Shown: piece by piece, positions 49,638-59,600 of the stretch
Layout of the letters: each line of letters begins with the position of its first letter
How positions within the stretch are numbered: the first letter of the stretch is position 1
From: Pseudomonas sp. GD04019
GTDB taxonomy: Bacteria; Pseudomonadota; Gammaproteobacteria; Pseudomonadales; Pseudomonadaceae
Direction: 5' to 3'
DNA length: 64,000 nt
Assembly (NCBI RefSeq): GCF_029837695.1
Contig: NZ_JAOEEA010000007.1
Location: 186,001 to 250,000 of the forward strand
Translations under genes and position numbers: made by a program
Notes under the pieces: generated by a model
The model's input: the letters and a program-made list of their open reading frames with translations, nothing else
Database searches by the model: none
Told to the model about the DNA's origin: nothing

Positions 49638-50879
49638 TCAGCCGCGCGGCGCGTTGCTGGATTTGGCTTGTTGTTCGGCTACGCGCGGGGCGTCGTGGCC
49701 ATCCACGGCCTGACGCAGGCGCGCCAGTTGGGCGAGGGTGGCTTCGTCGGCCATCGGCACGGACTGCGGGTCGACGGTGGCGCCGGGCATGGCGCGCTGC
49801 AGGCCGTTGACCACGATCTTCTCGCCCTTGGCCAGGCCGCTGCGGACGATGCGCAGGCCTTCCAGCTTCGGACCGAGCTCGATGGCGCGGTAGTCCACGG
49901 TGTTCTTGTCGCCGAGGACCAGGACGAACTTCTTGCCCAGGTCGGTGCCGACCGCTTCGTCCTTGATCAGCGCCGCTGCATAGGTGCTGCTGCCGACCAG
50001 CTTGAGGCGGGCATAGAGGCCCGGAGTGAAGCGGCCGTCGCGGTTGTCGAACACGGCGCGGCCGCGGATGGTGCCGGTGCGCGGGTTGACCTGGTTGTCG
50101 AGGAAGTCCAACTGGCCCTCGTGCGGGTGGCCGCTCTCGCTGGACAGGCCTAGGTACACCGGGCTGGCGCCGCGGGCGTCGCTTCCGGCCTTGCGGGCCA
50201 GCTCGATGTACTTGAGGAACACGCGCTCGTCGGCGTCGAAATAGGCATAGACCTTGTCGGTGGACACCACCGAGGTCAGCAGCGACTGGCCGGCGCCGAC
50301 CAGGTTGCCCTCGGTGATCTCGGCGCGGCTGACGCGGCCGTCGATCGGCGAGGTGATGCGGGTGAAACTGAGGTTGAGCTGAGCGTTCTCCAGTTCCGCC
50401 TGGATCGCCGCGACATGCGCCTGGGCGGCAGCGGCGGCGCTGCTGCGGGCATCGGCCAGTTCGGCGGAGATGGCGTTGCTCTGGCGCAGGCGATCACCGC
50501 GACGGGCCTCGTTGGCGGTGCGGGTGGAGTTGGCGCGGGCCTGTTGCAGCTGGGCCTGCAGGCGCTTGACCTCGGCTTCGAACGGACGCGGGTCGATCTG
50601 GAACAGCAGGTCGCCTTTCTTCACCAGGCTGCCCTCGTCGAAGGCGACGCGGTCGACGTAGCCGGAGACGCGCGGGCGGATCTCGACGGACTCGGGTGCC
50701 TCGAGGCGGCCGGTGAACTCGTCCCATTCGTTGATCGGCTGTTCGATGACTTCGGCGATGCTGACTTTGGCGGCCGGCATCTGCTGGCCGGCGTCCTCAC
50801 CCTTGCCGCAGGCGCTCAACACCAGAACGGCCGCAAGGGCCAGGGGAAAACGCCAGGAGATATTGTTTGACTGTTCCAT
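49638..50879 (-). CDS. mexE: RND periplasmic adaptor lipoprotein (MexE-like)
   Basis: A 413-residue membrane-fusion protein with a lipobox (LSAC) after residue 20. ESVEIRPRVSGYVDRVAFDEG is the lipoyl half-motif, written here as RPRVSGYVDRVAFDEG, followed by a coiled coil and barrel domain. It is the first gene of the efflux operon, 12 nt from mexF. A MexT-type operator candidate lies upstream. Confidence 0.9.
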   Translation of the reverse strand: MEQSNNISWRFPLALAAVLVLSACGKGEDAGQQMPAAKVSIAEVIEQPINEWDEFTGRLEAPESVEIRPRVSGYVDRVAFDEGSLVKKGDLLFQIDPRPFEAEVKRLQAQLQQARANSTRTANEARRGDRLRQSNAISAELADARSSAAAAAQAHVAAIQAELENAQLNLSFTRITSPIDGRVSRAEITEGNLVGAGQSLLTSVVSTDKVYAYFDADERVFLKYIELARKAGSDARGASPVYLGLSSESGHPHEGQLDFLDNQVNPRTGTIRGRAVFDNRDGRFTPGLYARLKLVGSSTYAAALIKDEAVGTDLGKKFVLVLGDKNTVDYRAIELGPKLEGLRIVRSGLAKGEKIVVNGLQRAMPGATVDPQSVPMADEATLAQLARLRQAVDGHDAPRVAEQQAKSSNAPRG

Positions 50880-50959
50880 GTGTGACTCCGCCAGTCGGAT
50901 TTGTGAATGGGCGGAGTCTGCTCGGCGCAGTTTGAAGGCACGAATCGAACGATCCGAAG

Positions 50960-50987
50960 ATGAATATCATCCGGAATGATGATTCAT
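50960..50987. promoter_or_regulatory. MexT operator candidate upstream of mexE
   Basis: An inverted repeat with arms ATGAATATCATCC and GGAATGATGATTCAT, giving interrupted dyad symmetry over 28 bp. It is in the 159-nt gap between mexT and mexE, about 80 bp upstream of the mexE start, where LysR-type activators usually bind. Confidence 0.55.
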
Positions 50988-51038
50988 GCTCTGGCGTTAA
51001 TAGTGGCTGTGGCGCCCGTTGCAGAGCGCCTGGTGCGG

Positions 51039-51956
51039 TCAGACGAGGGTGTCGGGATCGCCACAGAACATCTGCAGGCGCGAGCGCAGCCAGCGTTCGG
51101 CCGGGTCGTTGTCCTGGGCGCCGCGCCAGACCATGTGCAGCTCGAAGGTGTTGCTCTCGAACGGCAGTGGTTCGGCGCGTAGGCCGCCGATGGCGATCAG
51201 CGCGGAGGCGGCGTAGTCCGGCACGGTGGCCACCAGGTCGGTGCCGGCGAGCAGTGCGCCGAGACCGTTGAACTGCGGCACGGCCAGCACCACGCGGCGT
51301 TTGCGTTCGAGTTTTTCCAGGGTTTCGTCGATGAAGCCGATCAGGCCGCCGGCGAACGACACCATGGCGTGCGGGCGCGCGCAGAAATCGTCCAGGCTGA
51401 GGTGGCCCGGCACGCTGTCGGCACGCAGCAGGCGCGAGCCACCGCGGCGGATCACCTTGCGCTTGGCGTTGGCCGGCAGCTCCTCGGTGTAGCTGACGCC
51501 CACGGAGATCTCGCCGGAGGCCAGCAGGTTGGGCATCAACAGGTAGTTGGCGCGGCGCACCACTATGGATACCCCGGGCGCTTCGGCGCGCAGGCGGCGC
51601 AGCAGTGGCGGCAACAGGGCGAATTCGACGTCATCGGACAGGCCGATGCGGAACACCGCGTTGCTGGTGGCGGGGTCGAAGTCGGTGGCGCGGCTGACGG
51701 CGGTGGAGATGGAATCCAGCGCTGGCGAGAGCAGGCCGAAGATCTCGGTGGCCCGCGCCGTGGGCTCCATGCTGCGTCCGGTACGCACGAACAGCGGGTC
51801 GTCGAACAAGCTGCGCAGGCGGGCGAGGGCGGCGCTGATCGCCGGCTGGCCGAGGAACAGTTTCTCCGCGGCACGCGTCACACTGCGCTCGTGCATCAGC
51901 GTCTCGAATACGATCAGCAGGTTCAGATCGACGCGGCGCAGGTCGTTGCGGTTCAT
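51039..51956 (-). CDS. mexT: LysR-type activator (MexT-like)
   Basis: A 305-residue LysR regulator whose N terminus (MNRNDLRRVDLNLLIVFETL, then LGQPAISAALARLR) follows MexT, the activator of mexEF-oprN. ATG 51956 is used in preference to a GTG one codon upstream. It is upstream of mexE on the same strand and divergent from mexS, exactly as in P. aeruginosa. No frame-disrupting repeat is seen, so it appears functional. Confidence 0.88.
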   Translation of the reverse strand: MNRNDLRRVDLNLLIVFETLMHERSVTRAAEKLFLGQPAISAALARLRSLFDDPLFVRTGRSMEPTARATEIFGLLSPALDSISTAVSRATDFDPATSNAVFRIGLSDDVEFALLPPLLRRLRAEAPGVSIVVRRANYLLMPNLLASGEISVGVSYTEELPANAKRKVIRRGGSRLLRADSVPGHLSLDDFCARPHAMVSFAGGLIGFIDETLEKLERKRRVVLAVPQFNGLGALLAGTDLVATVPDYAASALIAIGGLRAEPLPFESNTFELHMVWRGAQDNDPAERWLRSRLQMFCGDPDTLV

Positions 51957-52014
51957 CACTGTCTTCCATGTTGGGTGTGTGAAAGGTGCGGCCGTGGCAA
52001 GATAACGTCAAGAG

Positions 52015-52040
52015 CGAGGTTGACCTTATCGTCAACCTCG
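52015..52040. promoter_or_regulatory. Perfect inverted repeat between mexT and mexS
   Basis: 10-bp arms CGAGGTTGAC and GTCAACCTCG with a 6-nt spacer. It lies in the mexT/mexS divergent gap, 59 nt upstream of mexT and 115 nt upstream of mexS. It could be an operator for a dimeric repressor or an additional MexT site. Confidence 0.5.
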
Positions 52041-52154
52041 GCCGTCGGCGGGCCCGATCATCCACATTTATGGTGACTATCAATGTGCGCGGGTGGTGTC
52101 GATGGATAAGCCCATATAGAGTCCGGGGCCATAGAGTCCACGGCGAGGTGTGTG

Positions 52155-53177
52155 ATGTCCCGCATGATCCGTTTCCACCAGTTCGGCGATGCCAGCGTGC
52201 TGCGTCTGGAGGAATTGCCGACCCCGAAACCTGGCCATGGCGAGGTGCTGATCCGCACCCAGGCGCTTGGCGTAGGCTGGCGTGACGTACTGTGGCGGCA
52301 GAACCTGGCGCCCGATCAGGCGGCGCAGCTGCCGGCCGGTGTCGGCTTCGAGCTGTCCGGCGTGGTCGAGGCCGTTGGCCCGGGCGTCGACGATCTAACC
52401 CCTGGCGTGGCGGTTGCCAGCTTCCCGGCCTTCAGCCCCAACCAGTACCCGGCCTGGGGCGATCTGGTGCTGATGCCGCGTAGCGCGCTGACCCGCTATC
52501 CCGACGTGCTCACGCCGGAAGAAGCGGCGGTGCACTATACCCCCTATATGCTGGCGTACTTCGCCCTGGTCGAACTGGCCGATGTGCAGCCGGGCCAGCG
52601 CGTGCTGATCACCGAGGCTGCTCACTGCCTGGCGCCCCAGGCGGTGCAGATGGCCAAGGCGCTCGGCGCCGTGGTGGTCGCCGCCACCAGCGAGGGTTCC
52701 ACTCGTGCCTATTTGCGTGAGCTGGGCGCCGACAAGGTGATCGATACCGAGGAGCAGGATCTGGTCCTCGAGGTTGAGCGCTTCACCGACGGCAAAGGCG
52801 TAGAAGTGGTGCTGGACCAGTGCGCCGGCCCGCAGATGAAGCTGCTCGGTGATGTTGCGGCGACTCGCGGCAAGCTGATCATCTATGGCGTGAACGGTGG
52901 CAATGATGCGGCGTTCCCGGCTTGCGCGGCGTTCAAGAAGCATCTGCAGTTCTTCCGTCACTGCGTGCTGGACTTCACTGGCCAGCCCGATCTGGGCCTG
53001 CAGCGCGACGAGGAGGCGGTGCAACGTGCGCTGCAGCGGATCAACCAGCTGACGGCCGATCGTTTGCTCAAGCCGACCATCGCCAAGTCCTTCGCTTTCG
53101 AGGATTTCATCGCGGCCAACCAGTTCATGGAGACCTGTCCGGCCGGCGGCCGGGTTGTGATGAATATCCCCGGGTAA
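52155..53177 (+). CDS. mexS: Zinc-independent quinone-type oxidoreductase (MexS-like)
   Basis: A 340-residue medium-chain dehydrogenase/reductase. ATG 52155 follows GAGG by six bases. FELSGVVEAVGPGVDDLTPG and the nucleotide-binding region (GQRVLITEAAHCLAPQAVQM) are typical; the cysteine/histidine catalytic zinc ligands are not evident. MexS-type proteins are thought to detoxify electrophilic metabolites and thereby keep MexT inactive. A perfect terminator follows at 53198. Confidence 0.88.
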   Translation: MSRMIRFHQFGDASVLRLEELPTPKPGHGEVLIRTQALGVGWRDVLWRQNLAPDQAAQLPAGVGFELSGVVEAVGPGVDDLTPGVAVASFPAFSPNQYPAWGDLVLMPRSALTRYPDVLTPEEAAVHYTPYMLAYFALVELADVQPGQRVLITEAAHCLAPQAVQMAKALGAVVVAATSEGSTRAYLRELGADKVIDTEEQDLVLEVERFTDGKGVEVVLDQCAGPQMKLLGDVAATRGKLIIYGVNGGNDAAFPACAAFKKHLQFFRHCVLDFTGQPDLGLQRDEEAVQRALQRINQLTADRLLKPTIAKSFAFEDFIAANQFMETCPAGGRVVMNIPG

Positions 53178-53197
53178 AGAACGTGATCATGCTGGCC

Positions 53198-53230
53198 AAA
53201 CGCCGCCTTCGGGCGGCGTTTGCATTTCTT
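53198..53230 (+). terminator. Terminator of mexS
   Basis: AAACGCCGCC-TTCG-GGCGGCGTTT: a perfect 10-bp stem with a stable TTCG tetraloop, then GCATTTCTT. It insulates the efflux locus from the iron-regulated locus that follows. Confidence 0.9.
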
Positions 53231-53259
53231 AAGGAAAAATCATGAGCAACGCTTGAATT

Positions 53260-53278
53260 GATAAGGATTATCATTAAG
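53260..53278 (+). promoter_or_regulatory. Fur-box-like site upstream of the ECF sigma factor
   Basis: GATAAGGATTATCATTAAG matches 15 of 19 positions of the consensus GATAATGATAATCATTATC, with the central symmetry retained. It lies 32 nt upstream of the sigma-factor ATG, over the expected promoter. It implies iron repression of the locus. Confidence 0.8.
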
Positions 53279-53310
53279 ATGCGCAGCACGTTGCAGCCGA
53301 GGATTGGGCT

Positions 53311-53877
53311 ATGGGAACGTTTCATCGTTGGGGGGAGCCCGCCGGCACACCGGTACGCTTGGCCTCCGACACCAGGAACAACGGGCTGGACAGTCTCTAC
53401 GCCACACATCGGCGGGTATTGATAGACGCCGCCAAGGGCGTGCTCGGCTGCCGTGCGCGCGCCGAGGATGTGGTGCACGACGCCTTTCTCAAGCTGTGGG
53501 AGAGCGGCGACCGCCACGCCATCGAAGACCCGCTACGCTACCTGTTTCGCATGGTGCGCAACCTCTCCATCGACCGCCTGCGCCGCCAGGCCCTGGAAGG
53601 TCGCTACAGCGCCGACGAGGATGCGCTCGACGAGCTGCCGGCGCCGCAGTCCGGCCCGGAGCAGCGCGCCATCGGCCAGCTGGAGTGGCAGCGCCTGCAG
53701 CACGCCCTGGGCGAGCTGCCCGAACGCACCCGCACCGTGTTCACCATGAGCCAGTTGGAGGGCTACAGCCAGCGCGAGGTGGCCACCCATCTCAGCGCCT
53801 CGCCGACCCTGGTGCATTTCCTTCTGCGCGATGCTCTCAGCCATTGCCGCAGCCGCCTAGATACCGAGGCGGCCTGA
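53311..53877 (+). CDS. ECF sigma factor, PvdS-like iron-starvation type
   Basis: A 188-residue extracytoplasmic-function sigma factor. Region 2 includes VLGCRARAEDVVHDAFLKLW and YLFRMVRNLSIDRLRRQALE (promoter melting and -10 contact); region 4 includes LPERTRTVFTMSQLEGYSQR and the -35 reading helix ASPTLVHFLLRDALSHCR. These segments strongly resemble PvdS (GCRSRAEDVV, VSPTLVNFMIRDALVHCR), the pyoverdine sigma factor. There is no anti-sigma gene adjacent, consistent with the PvdS group's Fur-only control or a remote anti-sigma. It heads the locus and is preceded by a Fur box. Confidence 0.88.
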   Translation: MGTFHRWGEPAGTPVRLASDTRNNGLDSLYATHRRVLIDAAKGVLGCRARAEDVVHDAFLKLWESGDRHAIEDPLRYLFRMVRNLSIDRLRRQALEGRYSADEDALDELPAPQSGPEQRAIGQLEWQRLQHALGELPERTRTVFTMSQLEGYSQREVATHLSASPTLVHFLLRDALSHCRSRLDTEAA

Positions 53878-53899
53878 CTTCCGCCGTTCTGGACTTGCC

Positions 53900-55570
53900 A
53901 TGAAACTGCTCAAGCTGCTGTTCCGTGATAACCGTCTGCCGCTCTCCGGCATCGTCCTGCTAAGCCTGTGCAGTGCAGTGCTCAGCGTTGGCGTGATCGC
54001 TTTCATCAACCTCAAGCTGATCCGCCTGGAAGGCGAACTGGCGACCACGCTGCTCAGTTTCCTCGGCCTGCTGGCGCTGTTGATGATCAGCTCGGGAGCG
54101 GGGCAGGTGGCGCTGCACACGCTTGGTCACCGCTTCGTCTACCGCCTGCGTCGCAGCCTGGTACGCCGGGTGCTGGACACCGACATCGAGCGCCTGGAGC
54201 AGATTGGTGGGGCACGCATCCTCGCCAGCCTGTCCAGCGACATCCGCAACATCACCATCGCCTTCGTCTACATGCCGGAGCTGACCTACGGCCTGATCCT
54301 CAGCATCGCCGCCTTCAGCTACCTGGCCTGGCTGTCGCCGGCGCTGTTCGGCATCACCGCCGGCTGGCTGGGGCTGACCCTGCTGGTGGGCTGGTTCTTC
54401 GTCGGCAAGGTCAATCACCACATCCGCCTGCTGCGCGAAGCGGAAGACCACCTGTACCAGGACTATCAGGCGATCATCGACGGCCGCAAGGAGCTGGCGC
54501 TCAACCGTGACCGCGCGCGCATGCTCTACGACGAGGAATTCGACCGCGACGCCCGTGCCTATCGCGACAACGTCACCCGCGCCGACATCTTCAACGGCCT
54601 GGCCGGCAACTGGGCCAACGCCATGGTGCTGGGCAGCATCGGCCTGGTGTTCTTCTGCGCCAGCGGCCTGGGTTGGGCCTCCGGCGAAGTCGCCGCCACC
54701 TTCGCCCTGACCGTGCTGTTCCTTCGCGCGCCGATGGTCGCCACCGTTGCTGCATTGCCCAGCCTGCTGGCCGCGCGCATCTCGCTGGACAAGCTGGAGG
54801 CGCTGGATCTGGCGCCGGAAACCAGCGATATCGCTACAGTACCCAGCCTCGGTGACTGGCAGAGCCTGCAGTTGGCCGGCATCGAATACCGTTATCCGGG
54901 CGAGGGCGAGGAGGCTGGCTTCGATGTCGGCCCCATCGACTTGGAGCTGCGTCGCGGCGAACTGGTGTTCTTGGTCGGTGGCAACGGCAGCGGCAAGTCG
55001 ACTCTGGCGCGCCTGCTCACCGGTCTGCATCGCCCGGCTGGTGGCGAGATCCGCCTGGACGGCCGCGTCATACAAACCCATGAGTGGCAGTCCTATCGTC
55101 AGCTGTTTGCCAGCGTGTACACCGATTTCCACCTGTTCTCCCGCCTGCTCGGTCCGGCGGCAGCGGAGGTGGAGGAGTCGCTGGTCGGCCAGTGGCTGGA
55201 TCGCCTGCGCCTGCGCCACAAGGTCAAGTTCGCCTCTGGGCGCCTGGCTGACACGCGCTTCTCCCAGGGCCAGCGCAAGCGTCTGGCGCTGATGCTGGCG
55301 ATGCTCGAGGACCGCGACATCCTGATCCTCGACGAGTGGGCTGCCGACCAGGACCCGCTGTTCCGTCGCCTGTTCTACCGCGAGCTGTTGCCGCAGCTGA
55401 AGGCCGCCGGCAAGACCGTGCTCGCCATCACCCACGACGACCACTATTTCGACCAGGCCGACCGCCTGCTGAAGATGGATGGTGGTCGTCTGTTCGAGCT
55501 CACCGGCGAAGCCCGTGACCGCGCCACCCAGGATGCGGTCAGGGAAATCGGCGGCTCCATCCCGGCCTGA
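53900..55570 (+). CDS. Cyclic-peptide export ABC transporter (PvdE/SyrD type)
   Basis: A 556-residue half-transporter: six membrane segments in residues 1-300, then an ATPase with Walker [10 protein letters not shown] near residue 360, signature [11 protein letters not shown] and Walker [14 protein letters not shown]. The [14 protein letters not shown] form is characteristic of the PvdE/SyrD cyclic-peptide exporter group, which moves siderophore or lipopeptide precursors to the periplasm. It starts 22 nt after the sigma-factor stop, so the two are co-transcribed under Fur control. Confidence 0.9.
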   Translation: MKLLKLLFRDNRLPLSGIVLLSLCSAVLSVGVIAFINLKLIRLEGELATTLLSFLGLLALLMISSGAGQVALHTLGHRFVYRLRRSLVRRVLDTDIERLEQIGGARILASLSSDIRNITIAFVYMPELTYGLILSIAAFSYLAWLSPALFGITAGWLGLTLLVGWFFVGKVNHHIRLLREAEDHLYQDYQAIIDGRKELALNRDRARMLYDEEFDRDARAYRDNVTRADIFNGLAGNWANAMVLGSIGLVFFCASGLGWASGEVAATFALTVLFLRAPMVATVAALPSLLAARISLDKLEALDLAPETSDIATVPSLGDWQSLQLAGIEYRYPGEGEEAGFDVGPIDLELRRGELVFLVGGNGSGKSTLARLLTGLHRPAGGEIRLDGRVIQTHEWQSYRQLFASVYTDFHLFSRLLGPAAAEVEESLVGQWLDRLRLRHKVKFASGRLADTRFSQGQRKRLALMLAMLEDRDILILDEWAADQDPLFRRLFYRELLPQLKAAGKTVLAITHDDHYFDQADRLLKMDGGRLFELTGEARDRATQDAVREIGGSIPA

Positions 55571-55624
55571 TTGCAGTCGTTCCAGCCCTTGGTAACAGGG
55601 GCAGGCCCTGTCATGTCCGTGCAA

Positions 55625-55660
55625 ACGAATTAAATGAAAATTATTCGCAGCTTCGTGCGT
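55625..55660 (+). promoter_or_regulatory. Iron-responsive promoter candidate of the NRPS operon
   Basis: Within the 125-nt gap before mbtH, an AT-rich stretch holds TAAAT (55631-55635) and CGT (55654-55656) 18 nt apart, close to the PvdS promoter pattern TAAAT-N16/17-CGT. Its AATGAAAATTATT core also matches 11 of 13 central Fur-box positions. Either would fit an iron-starvation promoter for mbtH-thioesterase-NRPS; the sequence does not settle which. Confidence 0.5.
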
Positions 55661-55695
55661 CTTTAAAGCGTGCCACCTTTTATGAGGGATACCCC

Positions 55696-55899
55696 ATGAG
55701 TCTGGATAATCCGCAAACCACCTTCCTGGTGGTGGTCAACGACGAGCAGCAGTACGCCATCTGGCCCGCCTACAAGGCCGTTCCTGCTGGTTGGCGCGAA
55801 GATGGCGTGCGCGGCGACAAGCCGACCTGCCTGGCCCATATCGCCAGCGTCTGGACCGATATGCGCCCGCTCAGCCTGCGCGAGGCCATGGACGCCTGA
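55696..55899 (+). CDS. MbtH-family NRPS accessory protein
   Basis: A 67-residue MbtH-like protein, needed by many adenylation domains for folding and activity. It has the family signature: [21 protein letters not shown] and the C-terminal [13 protein letters not shown]. Size is standard. The stop overlaps the thioesterase start in TGATG, giving translational coupling. Confidence 0.93.
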   Translation: MSLDNPQTTFLVVVNDEQQYAIWPAYKAVPAGWREDGVRGDKPTCLAHIASVWTDMRPLSLREAMDA

Positions 55900-56624
55900 T
55901 GCAGCTGTTCTGCCTGGCCCATGCCGGCGCCAGCGCCATGCCTTACGCACGCTGGCGCAAGCGCCTGCCGCGTTGGCTGGACGTCTGTCCGCTGGAGCTG
56001 CCGGGCCGCGGCGCCCGAGAGGGCGAGCCGTTGTGCCAGGAACTTCCGGCGCTGCTGGACGACCTCAAGCAGGCCTGGCTGCGTGAGTGCAACGGTCCGT
56101 ATCTGCTGTGGGGGCATAGCCTGGGTGCCATGCTCGCCTTCGAGCTGGCCCAGGCGCTGATTGCCGACGGCCATGACGCACCGCTGGCGCTGTTCGCCTC
56201 GGCTTCCCGCGCGCCGTCCCGTCGCCTGCAGGCGCCGCGCATGACCACGCGCAGCGACGGCGAACTGTTCGCCGGCCTGGACGGCTTCGCTCGTCTGCCG
56301 CGCGAGCTACTGGCCGACCCGCTGTTCCGCCGCGAACTGTTGCCGGTGCTGCGCAGCGACTTCGCCCTGGCCGAGAGCTACCGCTACCAGCGTCGCGCAC
56401 CCTTGCCCTGCGCACTGCATGTGCTCGGCGCGCGCCGCGACTGCCTGAGCGAAGAAGACCTGCGCGCCTGGCGTCGCGAAACGCGCGGCCCTTTCACCCT
56501 GGAGTGGCTGGATGGCGACCACGCCTATCTGCGCCCCCAGGAAGATGAACTGCTGTCCCTGATCGAATTCCATGCCACGCGCCTGTTGCGGCGCGAGGCG
56601 GCTGGCTTGCCCCTGGGCGCCTAG
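55899..56624 (+). CDS. Type II thioesterase (PvdG-like, NRPS editing)
   Basis: A 241-residue alpha/beta hydrolase that removes misprimed acyl groups from carrier proteins. ATG 55899 overlaps the mbtH stop; the longer open frame to 55791 reads through mbtH out of frame. The nucleophile S74 lies in WGHSLGAM, the histidine in LDGDHAYLRPQ, and the LPGRGAREGEPL loop is typical of GrsT-like enzymes. It is followed 23 nt later by the NRPS. Confidence 0.9.
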   Translation: MQLFCLAHAGASAMPYARWRKRLPRWLDVCPLELPGRGAREGEPLCQELPALLDDLKQAWLRECNGPYLLWGHSLGAMLAFELAQALIADGHDAPLALFASASRAPSRRLQAPRMTTRSDGELFAGLDGFARLPRELLADPLFRRELLPVLRSDFALAESYRYQRRAPLPCALHVLGARRDCLSEEDLRAWRRETRGPFTLEWLDGDHAYLRPQEDELLSLIEFHATRLLRREAAGLPLGA

Positions 56625-56647
56625 GCCACTCTTTGCGAGGTACTGTC

Positions 56648-59600
56648 ATGAACGCACGAGTCCCGTCGAACCTTGCCCTGGAATGGGCGCCGCTGTCCTT
56701 TGCCCAGCAGCGGCTGTGGTTCTTCAGTCGCCTGGAAAGTGGCAGCACCGCCTACAACATCGGCGGCGTGCTGCGCTTCGAGGGTGTACTGGACATGGAC
56801 AGCCTGCGCCATGGCCTGGACCAGGTGTATGCGCGCCACGCGGCGCTGCGCACTGTGTTCCGCGAGCACGATGGCCTGGCCCAGCAGGCCGTGCTGCCGG
56901 TCGGCCCGATGCCCCTGGAGATCATCGACCTCGAAGGCGGTGCCGATCGGGTCGAATCCCTGGCGCGCGACTTTATCGAAGCCGACTACGACCTGACCCG
57001 CGGGCCGCTGGTGCGTTGCGCCCTGTATCGCCTGGGCGAGAACAGCCACGCCTTTGCCGTGGGCATGCACCACATCATCTCCGACGCCTGGTCGGTGCGC
57101 GTGCTGGTGGAGGAGATGGCCGAGTTCTATCGCGCCCGCCTGCAGAACCGCCAGCCGTTCATGACCCCGCAGCCGGTGCAGTACAGCGAGTACGCCGTCG
57201 GCCAGCGCGAGTGGTTGGCCAGCGAGGCAGGCGCCCGGCAGATGGCCTTCTGGCGCGAACACCTGGGCAGCGAGCAGCCGCCACAGAGCCTGGCTCCGGA
57301 CTACCCGCACAATCCCCAGGCCGCGCGCCGCGCTGCCTACCGCACGCTGCAGGTGGAGCCGGCCCTGGTGGCCCGTCTCAGTGATCTGGCCAAGGCCAAC
57401 GGCGCCACCCTGTTCACCGTGCTGCTGGCGGCTCTGCAGCTACAGCTGGCGCGCCTCTCCGGCCAGCGCGAAGTGCGCATCGGCGTCCCGGTGGCCGGTC
57501 GTGCCAAGGGCTACGAGCGTCTGGTCGGCTTCTTCGTCAACACTCTGGTACTCAAGGCCGAGCCGCGCCCCGAACTGTCGGTGGCGGAGTGGCTGGAGCA
57601 GGCCCGCGCCGGCCTCAAGCAAGCTCAGGCCAACCAGGAAATGCCCATCGAGCGCCTGGTGGAAGAGCTGGCGCCGAGCCGCAGCCTGGGCCAGCAGCCG
57701 CTGTTCCAGGTGGCCTTCAACTACCGTCGCCAGCATCCACTGGCGGCCAACTGGCTGCCGGGTATCGAGACTCAACTGGCAGAGCTGCCGTCCAGCCAGA
57801 TTCCGTTCGACCTGGCACTGGATGCCGTGCGTGACCGTGGTAACGAGCTGTCGATCAACTTCGCCTACGCCGCCGACCTGTTCACCGAGAACAGCATTGA
57901 GCGCCTGATCGCCGGCTTCCTCGAAGTGCTCGACGGTTTCGCCAGCGCCCCGCAGGCGGCGCTGGGAGAAGTGGTGCTGGTGACGGCGCCTGAGCTGGCG
58001 CAGCTGAGTGAGTGGAACACCCCGCGTCAGGCTTTCGATGCTGCGCGCCTGCTGCCCGCGTTGATCGCCGAGCAGGCACGCCTGCGCCCTGAGGCCATCG
58101 CCCTGGTGCATGGCAGCGAGCGGATTGCCTTCGCCGATATGGAGGCCCGCGCCAATCGACTGGCCAACCTGCTGGTGGCCCACGGCGTGCAGCCTGAGTC
58201 TCGCGTTGGCGTCTCGCTGGAGCGTGGCAACGCGATGATCGTCGCCATGCTGGCGGTGCTGAAATCCGGCGGTGCTTTCGTCCCGCTGGATCCCGATTAT
58301 CCGCTTGAGCGCCTGAGCTATATGGTCGAGGATTCGGGCCTGAAGTGGCTGATCACTTCATCCGATCTGGCCGAGCGCCTGCCGCTGGGTGCGGGCGTCG
58401 AGCCGCTGTATCTGGATCAGATCGACCTGTCAGCATTTGAGTCGTCTGCCCCGAGTGTACAGCTACATCCGCTGAATCTGGCCTATCTGATCTACACCTC
58501 CGGCTCCACCGGCCAGCCGAAAGGCGTAGCGGTCAATCACCTCGGCCTGACCATGCATGTGCAGACCATCGGTCAGCGCTATGGCATGACCCCGGATGAT
58601 GTGGAGCTGCACTTCGCTTCCATCAGCTTCGACGGAGCTTTGGAGCGCTGGACCGTGCCGTTGGCCTTCGGCAGCCGTCTGGTGATTCGTGATCAGGAAC
58701 TGTGGAGCGCGGAGAAGACCAGCCAGGTGATCGCCGACGAAGGCGTGACCATCTCCTGCCTGCCACCGAGCTATGCCCAGCAGCTGCTGGATTGGGTCGA
58801 GTCGCAAGGCCTGAAGCTGCCGGTACGCTCCTGGACCCTGGGTGGCGAGGCCTTTACCCGCGAGACCTACGAGCGTCTGCAGAAAGTGCTGCAGCCACAA
58901 CGGATCATCAACGGCTACGGCCCGACCGAGACGGTGGTCACGCCGCTGATCTGGGAAGCCTTCCCGGGTGATTCGTTTGAGGCCGCCTACGCACCGATCG
59001 GTAATCCAGTCGGTCCGCGCAGCCTGTATGTCCTCGATGCCGAACTGAATCTGCTGCCCATCGGTGTGGCTGGCGAGCTGTATATCGGCGGCGAGGTCGG
59101 CCTGGCCCGCGGCTACTTCCAGCGTCCGGAGCTGACTGCCGAACGCTTCCTGCCCGATCCGTTTGGCGCAGCCGGCGAGCGTATGTACCGCACAGGCGAC
59201 CTGGTGCGCTGGCGCGCCGATGGCACCTTGGATTACCTGGGCCGCGTCGACCATCAAGTGAAGATCCGCGGTTTCCGTATCGAACTGGGCGAGATCGAGA
59301 GCCAGTTGCTGGCCCTCGACGGCGTGCAGGAAGCGGCGGTGATCGCCCGCGAGACGCCAACCGGCAAGCAGCTAGTGGGTTATGTCGTCGCCCGCGACAA
59401 TGCAGACGCCAATGCCTTGCGCAGCGAGCTGGCCAAAGTGCTGCCGGACTATATGGTCCCTGCGCAGATCATCGCCCTGGACAAACTGCCGCTGACCCCG
59501 GCCGGCAAGCTGAATCGCGCCGCGCTGCCGGAACCGACCTGGCAGAGCCAGAGCTACGAAGCGCCGCAAACCGATAACGAACGCATCCTGGCCGCCATCT

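Noticed and set aside
55791..55898. Earlier start for the type II thioesterase inside mbtH
   Set aside because: It would overlap most of the mbtH gene out of frame and adds an Arg-rich tail unlike thioesterases; the TGATG junction at 55899 is the natural start.
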